64,000 bases of DNA from CAXRDE01 sp964229355 (lineage in GTDB: Bacteria; Cyanobacteriota; Sericytochromatia; UBA7694): contig CAXRDE010000019.1 of NCBI GenBank assembly GCA_964229355.1, positions 62,001 to 126,000 on the forward strand. Reading direction: 5' to 3'. The notes below the pieces were generated by a model. It was not told the DNA's origin, made no database searches, and saw only the letters and a list, made by a program, of their open reading frames with translations. The position numbers were made by a program, and so were the translations under genes. Shown here piece after piece: positions 33,833-40,932 of the stretch. Each line of letters starts with the position of its first letter. The first letter of the stretch is position 1.

Positions 33833-34916
33833 AATCTTATTGTTGAGCGTTGGCAGCTTACTGGGTAAAGTCATGTTAGATGTTCTGGCTGCGCGCCGTG
33901 ACAAGCTATGGCTTATCGGGGCCAATAGTCATGCTGAAACCCCTCAACTGTTTCACTGTCACCAGGCGCATCTACTGCCCCCGAGTCACCATTCAGACTA
34001 CGAACAAGCGTTTGAACGCTTACTCGCCCAATGCACGCCGGATATTATTTTTCCCGGTCGAGACGACGATGTGATCTTCCTGGCTCAATTTCGGGCTGAC
34101 CATCCGGAGTGGGCCCATACTATTCCCTGTGGTCAGGTGGATATCGCCCGCATCATTCACGATAAATACACCTGTTATCAATGGGCCCTGACCCAGGGGT
34201 TACCCTTCGCCCACAGCTTTTTATATACCCCGGACTCCCTCAAAACCCTTGATTCCTTTTTAGAGCAGGTGTCTTTTCCATTACTCGCTAAACCCCGGCA
34301 AGGATTTGGCTCACAAGATATTTTATTTATCGAAGACCGGGCGCACCTTGAACGCCTGGGAAACACCCAGGAGCTTCTCTTACAGGAATACCTTGAACCA
34401 TCCGAAACGCTAACACCGTATTTTGAACAATACCGTCAGGGGATGCCGCTTTTTTTTCAAATCCCTGAAACCCGCCAGTTTTCTGCCCAGGGGCTTATTC
34501 ACCCCGATGGAGATCTGGGCCCCGTGTGCTGTGCCCAAAGTACACTGGTCATGGGAAAAACCACACGTTTTGAACCCATTGAAAACCCGGCCTTGTCTCA
34601 GCTTTTTATGGACTATGCCACTGCCCTGAGCGCAGCGGGGTGGCGGGGGGTGGTCAATCTGCAAGCGAAACCGCATCCCCATACAGGCGTTTGGAAAGCC
34701 TTTGAATTGAATCTACGCATGTCAGGGGGAACAGCCTGTCGCCTGATGCTGGGGTTTGACGAGATGGGCCATTTGATGCGCGCTTTTTATCCAGAGATTG
34801 CATTCCCTCATGTGACCCGAGCCCAGGCGGATATCGCCATACCTGTGCCTCAGGTTCAGGGGTTCACCCGAGAACACGTCAAAGATCTCCAAACTCAGGG
34901 AAGTTATTACCCATGA
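33822..34916 (+). CDS. ATP-grasp family ligase (CarB/PylC-like)
   Basis: A 364-residue protein starting at the ATG at 33822 (GGAG site, beginning MKTKILLLSVGSLLGKVMLD). The first about 100 residues form a Rossmann-like pre-ATP-grasp domain. The ATP-grasp core has IIHDKYTCYQWALTQGLPFA and FPLLAKPRQGFGSQDILFIE. The metal-binding stretch GVWKAFELNLRMSGGTACRL contains E-x-N-x-R. This architecture joins a carboxylate to an amine or thiol through an acyl phosphate. The natural substrate is unknown. It may add an amino acid to the polysaccharide or its precursor. It overlaps the next gene by 4 bp. Confidence 0.8.
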   Translation: MKTKILLLSVGSLLGKVMLDVLAARRDKLWLIGANSHAETPQLFHCHQAHLLPPSHHSDYEQAFERLLAQCTPDIIFPGRDDDVIFLAQFRADHPEWAHTIPCGQVDIARIIHDKYTCYQWALTQGLPFAHSFLYTPDSLKTLDSFLEQVSFPLLAKPRQGFGSQDILFIEDRAHLERLGNTQELLLQEYLEPSETLTPYFEQYRQGMPLFFQIPETRQFSAQGLIHPDGDLGPVCCAQSTLVMGKTTRFEPIENPALSQLFMDYATALSAAGWRGVVNLQAKPHPHTGVWKAFELNLRMSGGTACRLMLGFDEMGHLMRAFYPEIAFPHVTRAQADIAIPVPQVQGFTREHVKDLQTQGSYYP

Positions 34917-35776
34917 TCTCCTCAGAGCACCTCATGAATTTTGAGCAAAAGGGTTACCTTTTGTTAAGCAGCCCGCAACACCAACTCCAGGATTTTCTGG
35001 AAATCACAGCACGGTGGGGGCAAAACTTCCTTCAGTTCGCAAACCAACCCGTTGCAGGCCCACAACAAATCGTGGGCTCTCATTTGGGCCGCACCCCGCT
35101 GCCTGGCAAAACCGACGTTTTTCTGAGTACAGGGCATCATGCCAGTTACCCCTTGCCCTTGCACGGAGAACTCTATTACCAAATGCCTCAGCCACCGGAG
35201 TTATTGTGTTTTTACTGCGAGACGCCCCCACTTCAACAGGGTGAAACCCTATTGTGCAACGGGCAAGCGCTTTTTCAAGCCCTGCCTACGTCTCTACAGC
35301 AGCTTTTTCTCGAACATGACCTGGTCTATACCCGCCACAGTTCTTTAGAAGCCTGGCAACAGGACTACCAAACCCAGGATTGCAAAGCCTTATTACAGTT
35401 CTTAGAAACACAGCATATCAAAGGCAAGATTCACCCTGAAACAGGAGAACTCACCACCCACTACACCAGCTCTGCACTGCGTCACTTTCGAGGGGATTGG
35501 TGCTTTATTAATAACCTGATTCCCTTCGCTCTACGGGAGCGAGATGAGCCACAAGCCACCCGCAGCCGGGTTCGCCTGACAAATGGACAGGCCATTCCCG
35601 CAGTGGCCCTGGAGACCTTGCTCACCTGCTCCGAAACGCTCGAACACCGTATTGCCTGGCAAAAAGGGGATATTCTACTGGTGGATAACCGTTGGGTACT
35701 ACATGGTCGCCGTGCCCTGCATCCAGGCCCTCGTACCTTGTACCTGCGCATGGCCCAAAACTGTCGATTACCGTGA
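34913..35776 (+). CDS. TauD/CAS-like Fe(II)/2-oxoglutarate dioxygenase
   Basis: A 287-residue member of the TauD/TfdA-like fold. The iron ligands are visible as the His-x-Glu of PLHGELYY (about 80) and the distal His of VDNRWVLHGRRAL (about 265). The 2-oxoglutarate-binding Arg is probably in RTLYLRMAQN. The His-x-Glu form, rather than His-x-Asp, is usual in the clavaminate synthase-like branch. It would hydroxylate or otherwise oxidise an unknown small molecule or amino-acid substituent. It lies between two ATP-grasp genes and overlaps the first by 4 bp. Confidence 0.83.
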   Translation: MISSEHLMNFEQKGYLLLSSPQHQLQDFLEITARWGQNFLQFANQPVAGPQQIVGSHLGRTPLPGKTDVFLSTGHHASYPLPLHGELYYQMPQPPELLCFYCETPPLQQGETLLCNGQALFQALPTSLQQLFLEHDLVYTRHSSLEAWQQDYQTQDCKALLQFLETQHIKGKIHPETGELTTHYTSSALRHFRGDWCFINNLIPFALRERDEPQATRSRVRLTNGQAIPAVALETLLTCSETLEHRIAWQKGDILLVDNRWVLHGRRALHPGPRTLYLRMAQNCRLP

Positions 35777-35789
35777 AAGAAGCCTAATC

Positions 35790-36794
35790 TTGAGAAACAG
35801 TCTGCTCACGCGCTGGAGGAATTTACGCCACCACTTTCAAAACACCCCCTGGCACACGCTGCGGGATTACCAACAGCAGCTCTACCAAACACAGCGTTTA
35901 CCCTGGTGGGATCTTGTGCATAGTTCATGGGTGCATGGGGCCAGTCCGCTGGATTACTATTGCTTGCGTTTTTTTGAAAAAGGAGCCCAGGAACGCCAGC
36001 AGTACTTGACCACATCTCGGATCTTTGCCCTCAGACAGGCCACTCAAGAAACCCCGTCAAAAACCCTTATTTTACGCGATAAACTTCTATTTAACAAGAC
36101 TTTTAGCCCGCTCCTGGGACGGCAATTTTGGAGTTGGGAAACGCTGCGTGCCGCCCAGGATATTCCCTCGCCCCTGGTGATTAAACAACGCTGGGGACAG
36201 GGAGGAGAGGCTATTCACGTCGTGTCTGACTTTCAGCATCGACAGGAATGCCTTCAGCACATTGAGGGTCTTGTCGCGCACCCTCAGCAGTATGTGTATG
36301 AAAGTCACCTGGTGCAACACCCAGACCTACAGCGTCTTTACCCGCACGCTGTGAATAGCCTCAAAGTGTTGACCTGCTATCATCAGGGGCAAGTGAGCAT
36401 TTGGGGGACCGTCCTCAGTATTGCCACCCAACCCCATCTCGACAACTTCAGCCAAAAGGGTTTAACCCTGGCCCTGAGCCCTCAGGGTATAGCACAGGGC
36501 ACCGCCCGTTACCGCGACCCTCATCGTCCCCCAGAAAGCCACCATCCTCTGACCGGAATCGCCTTTGCAGGTTTTCAGGTGCCTTTTTTTCAGGCTGCCC
36601 TTGCCCTCTGCCAGGAGACCGCCTTGCGTCTCCCGGATATTTCCACCATCAGTTGGGATGTGGCTATCTTGCCCCAGGGACCATGCCTGATTGAAGGCAA
36701 TCACAATTGGAACGCCCACATTCTGCAAATTCCCACGGGTCAGGGAATGGCCCCTCTGGCCCGTGCTCTGGCCCCCCTTACGCCTTATGGGTAG
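35790..36794 (+). CDS. Sugar-transfer-associated ATP-grasp protein (ATPgrasp_ST-like)
   Basis: A 334-residue protein. The likely start is the TTG at 35790, 13 bp after the dioxygenase stop. The frame is open further upstream only through the dioxygenase gene. KTLILRDKLLFNKTFSPLLG and SPLVIKQRWGQGGEAIHVV form the first ATP-grasp subdomain. HAVNSLKVLTCYHQGQVSIW and DVAILPQGPCLIEGNHNWNA form the second, with the metal-binding E-x-N. This pattern fits the ATPgrasp_ST family found in polysaccharide clusters. Function is not established. Its 3' end overlaps the convergent PadR gene by 17 bp. Confidence 0.78.
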   Translation: MRNSLLTRWRNLRHHFQNTPWHTLRDYQQQLYQTQRLPWWDLVHSSWVHGASPLDYYCLRFFEKGAQERQQYLTTSRIFALRQATQETPSKTLILRDKLLFNKTFSPLLGRQFWSWETLRAAQDIPSPLVIKQRWGQGGEAIHVVSDFQHRQECLQHIEGLVAHPQQYVYESHLVQHPDLQRLYPHAVNSLKVLTCYHQGQVSIWGTVLSIATQPHLDNFSQKGLTLALSPQGIAQGTARYRDPHRPPESHHPLTGIAFAGFQVPFFQAALALCQETALRLPDISTISWDVAILPQGPCLIEGNHNWNAHILQIPTGQGMAPLARALAPLTPYG

Positions 36795-37329
36795 CAAGAT
36801 GGTGAGTGATTTGCCGTAGAGCTTCTTTACACCACTGCAACCAATTGTTCTCGTAGGCAAGACCGTAGTCTAAGGTTAGCTTCATACACATCTCACCATA
36901 GCTCAGGGTCGCGTGAGAAAAATAACGCTCTGCAATCGTGGTGTAGATCATGCGTTTTTGTTGGTGATAGCGCTGATGCTCACGCAGTTCCGCCAACAGA
37001 AGCTCCGGCTGGGCCCACTCACCGGCATAGAGTTTAACCAACAGGTCGTCGCGAATGGGCATCGGTTGTACCGAGGTCTGTAACCAGTTAGCCAGAGCCT
37101 CTCGCCCCGCAACGGTAATTGAATACATTTTGCGATCAGGACGTTTTGCCTGGGTTTGTACGATCACATCCAATTGCTGCTGTGCTGCCAGTTTTGCCAA
37201 CTCCCGGTAAATTTGCTGGTGGCTCGCCTGCCAAAAATACCCCAGGGATCCGTCAAAGCGCTGGGTTAAATCATATCCGGATAGGGGCTCTCGACTGAGC
37301 GCTGCCAATAATGCTTGTGCCAATGCCAT
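36778..37329 (-). CDS. PadR-family transcriptional repressor
   Basis: A 183-residue regulator with the PadR winged HTH at residues about 1-85 (LLAALSREPLSGYDLTQRFD, then QIYRELAKLAAQQQLDV). A helical C-terminal dimerization domain (Vir_C-like) extends to about 175. A GGAGAA site precedes the ATG. It is divergent from the DUF2214 gene. The spacer carries two identical palindromes that fit PadR-type sites, so it likely represses both itself and its neighbour. The ligand that would relieve repression is unknown. Confidence 0.9.
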   Translation of the reverse strand: MALAQALLAALSREPLSGYDLTQRFDGSLGYFWQASHQQIYRELAKLAAQQQLDVIVQTQAKRPDRKMYSITVAGREALANWLQTSVQPMPIRDDLLVKLYAGEWAQPELLLAELREHQRYHQQKRMIYTTIAERYFSHATLSYGEMCMKLTLDYGLAYENNWLQWCKEALRQITHHLATHKA

Positions 37330-37345
37330 GATGATTCTCCTATAT

Positions 37346-37363
37346 TATGCAACAAATTGCATA
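37346..37363. promoter_or_regulatory. PadR-type operator 1
   Basis: TATGCAACAAATTGCATA: inverted arms TATGCAA and TTGCATA around a 4-bp centre, of the ATGCAA/ATGT type expected for PadR proteins. It overlaps the -35 of the rightward promoter. Confidence 0.8.
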
Positions 37364-37385
37364 ATAACATCTTCTCTGATACAAT
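37357..37385 (+). promoter_or_regulatory. Sigma-70-type promoter for the DUF2214 gene
   Basis: TTGCAT (37357-37362), a 17-bp spacer, then TACAAT (37380-37385). The -35 lies inside operator 1, and operator 2 begins about 10 bp after the -10, so a repressor bound at both would block RNA polymerase. Confidence 0.7.
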
Positions 37386-37394
37386 GGCTTTTAA

Positions 37395-37412
37395 TATGCA
37401 ACAAATTGCATA
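37395..37412. promoter_or_regulatory. PadR-type operator 2
   Basis: An exact second copy of TATGCAACAAATTGCATA, 49 bp centre to centre from operator 1. It covers the predicted transcription start of the DUF2214 gene and lies upstream of padR. Confidence 0.8.
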
Positions 37413-37433
37413 AAGATAAGGGGTTTCGAAACC

Positions 37434-37895
37434 ATGCCAGAAATCGGAATATACAGTGCCCTGGCGGCAGCCACCCATTACTTAGCCCTGGGAATCGGTC
37501 TGAGCGGCATTTATAACCGAGGTAAACACCTCAAAGCAGGGCATTTACAGTCTGCCCTCAGCGCCGACAACGCCTGGGGCATTGCGACCCTACTGTGGAT
37601 TGTCAGTGGCTTACTGCGCGCCTTTGGCGGCCTCGAAAAAGGCAGCGCTTATTATCTCCACAATCATTTTTTCTGGCTCAAAATGACCCTCTTTGGCCTG
37701 ATTTTTCTACTCGAACTCTGGCCCATGGTTCGCCTGATTCAGGTACGCCTACGCAAAGAAAAAACGCTACCTGGGGTCATGATGCAACGCTTTGCTCTCA
37801 TTTCTTTTGTCCAGGTGGGACTCATCGTCGCCATGATTCTGTGTGCCAGCCTGATGGCCCGAGGTTACGGCGTACTGGCAGCCTCAGCTTCCTGA
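37434..37895 (+). CDS. DUF2214-family small membrane protein
   Basis: A 153-residue protein with four predicted membrane helices (about 8-28, 50-68, 82-102 and 125-148). Sequences such as ATHYLALGIGLSGIYNRG and ADNAWGIATLLWIVSGLLRA fit the DUF2214 family of predicted membrane proteins. An AAGGGG site precedes the ATG. It is the only obvious target of the divergent PadR repressor, so it may be a stress-induced efflux or redox membrane protein; this is a guess. The 3' end overlaps the convergent epimerase gene by 31 bp. Confidence 0.8.
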   Translation: MPEIGIYSALAAATHYLALGIGLSGIYNRGKHLKAGHLQSALSADNAWGIATLLWIVSGLLRAFGGLEKGSAYYLHNHFFWLKMTLFGLIFLLELWPMVRLIQVRLRKEKTLPGVMMQRFALISFVQVGLIVAMILCASLMARGYGVLAASAS

Positions 37896-38893
37896 TAAGC
37901 CAGCCAGGCCTTACGACGGGCTTCAAAATCGGGCACCTGACCCAGCACGTCTGGGTGTTCCAGTCCCCACGTTAAAGTACGCTGGATCGCAGTGTGAATC
38001 GCCACAGGCTCTTGAAAGCCTGTCTCCCGCGCAAAGCGGGAATTATCCATCATAAAATGCTGAGGTTCCACAGGGTGTTGAGATTCCAGAGCTTGCCAGG
38101 TATCGGGTACCGCATGTACGGTGAGCGGTTGTTGGGCGACCTCATAAAAAAGCGTGACCCAGCGCCGCCAGGTGCGCTGCTGGGCCTCGCCCAGGTTGTA
38201 CACCCCCTGCAAACGGCCCGGCCGGAACACCGTTTCTTCAATGCCCCTGAGCAGCGCGGCGGCAATGTTTTCTACATAGCCATAGGTAAACAGCGAAGCC
38301 TGTTGATTGAGCCCCAGGATCACCTCCGTCTGCTGATGCAACAGGTGCTGTAAAATCCAGCCGTGACGATAGGCGTATTGGCGATCGTGAGGCCCATAGA
38401 CCATGGGCAAGCGGTACACAATCGCCTGCGGACAGGCCGCTTGGACAATAGCTGTCACCTGGTTTTTATCGTAATCGCGCAGGTGCAAGCTGTCGTGTTC
38501 ACGCCAATAAAAAGGGGTTTCAGTGACCGGCGACTGTTCAGAAATGGGCCAGTCTGTGGTGTCTTTGCCCTTCACCAACCCCTGAAAAGCAGCATACACA
38601 TCGGCAGAGGACAACACATGCAAGGCAGCGTCGCTGCCCTGAAACACCGTGACAAAATCCTGGGCATGTTGTGGAGTCATGGCCAGACAGTGCAACACCG
38701 CATCGGGTTTGAGCGCCAGCAAGGCCTCACGGTGTTGCTGCAGTTCATTTAGATCTCCCTGAATCTGTGCAAAAGGAGCCTCTGGCCAACTTTGCCCCCG
38801 GTTAAATAAAATGACCTCATGACCCGCAGCCTGGGCCTGCTGCGCCACATAGCGCCCGATAAAACGACTGCCCCCCAAAATTAAGAGTTTCAT
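37865..38893 (-). CDS. NAD(P)-binding atypical SDR/epimerase
   Basis: A 342-residue protein of the NAD-dependent epimerase superfamily. The N-terminus MKLLILGGSRFIGRYVAQQA carries the GGxxFIG nucleotide-binding motif, and LFNRGQ fits the CSP41-like/atypical group. No clear YxxxK was seen at the usual place, so catalysis may differ or be absent. TVFRPGRLQGVYNLGEAQQR is the typical C-terminal substrate-domain region. It follows the sulfurtransferase gene on the same strand with a 30-bp gap, so they may be cotranscribed. Confidence 0.8.
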   Translation of the reverse strand: MKLLILGGSRFIGRYVAQQAQAAGHEVILFNRGQSWPEAPFAQIQGDLNELQQHREALLALKPDAVLHCLAMTPQHAQDFVTVFQGSDAALHVLSSADVYAAFQGLVKGKDTTDWPISEQSPVTETPFYWREHDSLHLRDYDKNQVTAIVQAACPQAIVYRLPMVYGPHDRQYAYRHGWILQHLLHQQTEVILGLNQQASLFTYGYVENIAAALLRGIEETVFRPGRLQGVYNLGEAQQRTWRRWVTLFYEVAQQPLTVHAVPDTWQALESQHPVEPQHFMMDNSRFARETGFQEPVAIHTAIQRTLTWGLEHPDVLGQVPDFEARRKAWLAYQEAEAASTP

Positions 38894-38923
38894 CCGCGTC
38901 TCCTCTCTGTGCTTTTTTGTGCC

Positions 38924-39745
38924 TCAATGACGCGATATCGGCAATTCAGGACTGGCTCCCCACTCCGCCCAGGAGCCATCATACAGCTTGAGCTGTGTAT
39001 AACCGCAGAGGCTGGCTGCAAAGTAACCGATACACGCAGTAATCCCTGAACCACAACTGAAAATAAGGGTGTCATCAAGGCGACAGCCCAGGTCCCTAAA
39101 ACAGGCTTGCAAAAAGGCCAGAGACTGAAAGCGATCGTTTTCAAGCAAAACGGTATAGGGTAAATTCAGAGACCCAGGAATATGTCCACTGCGCAGGCCC
39201 GAGCGAGGCTCTGGAGCCAGTCCTGCAAATCGCGAAGCGCTTCTCAGGTCGATAATTTTCGTTTGAGGATCACCCAGGGCGGCCAAAACCGCTTGCTGAT
39301 CGGCCAGCATTTCAGGACGATACTGCGCTTCAAAATCACCCGTGGGCAAGGTATCAAGCGCTGCTTGTGTGGGATAGCCCTGAGCCTTCCAGGCTGGCAA
39401 GCCACCATCCAGCAGTTGAACCTCGCGACACCCCATCAACGTAAGATTAAACCACGCACGGGGAGACGAGTACACGCCAATTTTGTCATAAACACAAAGT
39501 TGTGTGTCACGACCCAGACCCAATTGGCGGGCTTGAGCTTCAAAGCGCGCGGGATCGAGTAAGGTGTGGGGCATCGGGTTGTCAGCTTGTGAAAAGGTCG
39601 CGATATCAAAAGCTTGGCTTCCAGGGATATAGGCGGGGTCATCGGCCTCCGGGGGTGGGCCAGCCACCGGGTCAAGTAGACTGCAAAGGGGTAGGGTTTG
39701 TCCCTGATGAAGGGCGTTAACAAGCGTAGGTGCATCAATCAGCAT
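38924..39745 (-). CDS. Two-domain sulfurtransferase (rhodanese/3-mercaptopyruvate type)
   Basis: A 273-residue protein from the ATG at 39745, which has an AAGGA site. A longer frame starting at 39811 lacks one and adds a non-conserved extension. Two rhodanese domains are present: a non-catalytic N-terminal one (about 1-125) and a catalytic one (about 140-270). The active-site Cys lies in LIFSCGSGITACIGYF. The CGSGITA loop is the form seen in 3-mercaptopyruvate sulfurtransferases rather than thiosulfate-type CRKGVTA. It would move sulfur to a thiol or cyanide acceptor in the cytoplasm. The gene is divergent from a cysteine synthase family gene, which fits sulfur metabolism. Confidence 0.88.
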   Translation of the reverse strand: MLIDAPTLVNALHQGQTLPLCSLLDPVAGPPPEADDPAYIPGSQAFDIATFSQADNPMPHTLLDPARFEAQARQLGLGRDTQLCVYDKIGVYSSPRAWFNLTLMGCREVQLLDGGLPAWKAQGYPTQAALDTLPTGDFEAQYRPEMLADQQAVLAALGDPQTKIIDLRSASRFAGLAPEPRSGLRSGHIPGSLNLPYTVLLENDRFQSLAFLQACFRDLGCRLDDTLIFSCGSGITACIGYFAASLCGYTQLKLYDGSWAEWGASPELPISRH

Positions 39746-39847
39746 GATCGTTTTCCTTCTGTTTAAAAGATAGACAGGCTTTTCTCCCCTGTTCCCCATT
39801 TTCCCTATCATAGCTCAAAAGTTAGAGGCTGTCCCTTCAGCATGGGA

Positions 39848-39853
39848 TATAAT
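39848..39853 (+). promoter_or_regulatory. Candidate -10 for the cysteine synthase family gene
   Basis: A perfect TATAAT lies 38 bp before the start. The -35 is weak (TTAGAG at 39822-39827 with a long 20-bp spacer). Confidence 0.5.
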
Positions 39854-39891
39854 TGAAACCTACCGTTAACCCAAGCAAAGGAACCGCTATT

Positions 39892-40914
39892 ATGACCTTT
39901 CAAAAACCCGCCCTGGCTCAGCAGCAACACGAACTGATTGGCAACACACCGCTCCTCAAAATTCCTTCTTTAAGTGCGCTGAGTGGCAGCGACATTTTTA
40001 TTAAATGCGAATACTTTAACCCCGGCGGCTCGATTAAAGACCGTGCTGCACTGCACATGGTCCAAGAAGCCGTGGCCTCGGGTGAACTCAAACCCGGCAT
40101 GGGCATTATTGAAGGCACAGCGGGCAATACCGGCATTGGCCTGGCGGTGGTGGGCAAGTCGTTGGGTTATCCCGTCACGGTGGTCATGCCCCGGGGGCAA
40201 ACCCCCGAAAAAGAGCAGATGATTGCCCTCCATGGGGCCGAACTGCATTTGGTAGACGCGGTGCCCTTTAAAAACGAAAACCATTTTTACCACACGGCCC
40301 GGCGCATTGCCGAAGAAAACCCTGGCAAATACTGGTGGGCCAACCAATTTGAGAACCTGTCAAACTATCGGGCCCACTACACCACCACAGGCCCTGAAAT
40401 TTATGCTCAAACCGAACAGCGGCTCGATGTGCTGGTGGCCGCTGCCGGCACAGGCGGTACCCTGGCGGGCACCTCAGACTATTTAAAAGGCCAATTGCCC
40501 GATCTGAAGGTAATTTTGGCTGACCCCAAAGGTTCTGGCCTCAAACACTATTTAGAACACGGCGAATTTGTGGCGGAAGGCAGCTCCATTACCGAAGGCA
40601 TTGGCATTATGCGCCTGGTGGAAAACTTCAAACAAGCCAAAGTAGATCAGGCCGTTAGCCTACACGACCAGGCCCTGGTGAGCGTGGCCTATTACGTGCA
40701 GCAGCAGGACGGCATTTTATTGGGTTCTAGCTCAGCCCTGAATGTAGCTACCGCCTTCTATGAAGCCATCAAAGGCCCCAAAGGCCGTCGTCTGGTCACC
40801 TTTGCCTGCGATCTGGGTGAACGCTCTCGCTCCAAGCTCTATGACCGCGCATTTTTGCAAAGCAAAGCCTTAGATCCAGACCTGAGCTTAGAAGCCCTTA
40901 TGGCCACCTGGTAA
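39892..40914 (+). CDS. Cysteine synthase family PLP enzyme
   Basis: A 340-residue fold-type II PLP enzyme. The ATG at 39892 with an AAGGA site is the likely start; an in-frame TTG upstream adds only 13 residues. KCEYFNPGGSIKDRAALHM carries the PLP-binding Lys. GTAGNTGIGLAVVGKSLGY is the substrate loop, GTGGTLAGTSDYLK is the phosphate-binding glycine loop, and LLGSSSALNVATA is the later Ser-rich loop. It would replace an O-activated serine side chain with a sulfur nucleophile. The separate CysE-like gene at 32326 is probably an EPS enzyme, so no cys operon is implied. Confidence 0.88.
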   Translation: MTFQKPALAQQQHELIGNTPLLKIPSLSALSGSDIFIKCEYFNPGGSIKDRAALHMVQEAVASGELKPGMGIIEGTAGNTGIGLAVVGKSLGYPVTVVMPRGQTPEKEQMIALHGAELHLVDAVPFKNENHFYHTARRIAEENPGKYWWANQFENLSNYRAHYTTTGPEIYAQTEQRLDVLVAAAGTGGTLAGTSDYLKGQLPDLKVILADPKGSGLKHYLEHGEFVAEGSSITEGIGIMRLVENFKQAKVDQAVSLHDQALVSVAYYVQQQDGILLGSSSALNVATAFYEAIKGPKGRRLVTFACDLGERSRSKLYDRAFLQSKALDPDLSLEALMATW

Positions 40915-40932
40915 ACGTGCTAAGTTGGAAAT

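Noticed and set aside
35583..35789. Upstream extension of the ATPgrasp_ST frame
   Set aside because: It lies inside the dioxygenase gene, which is well supported. A TTG just after that gene is the likelier start.
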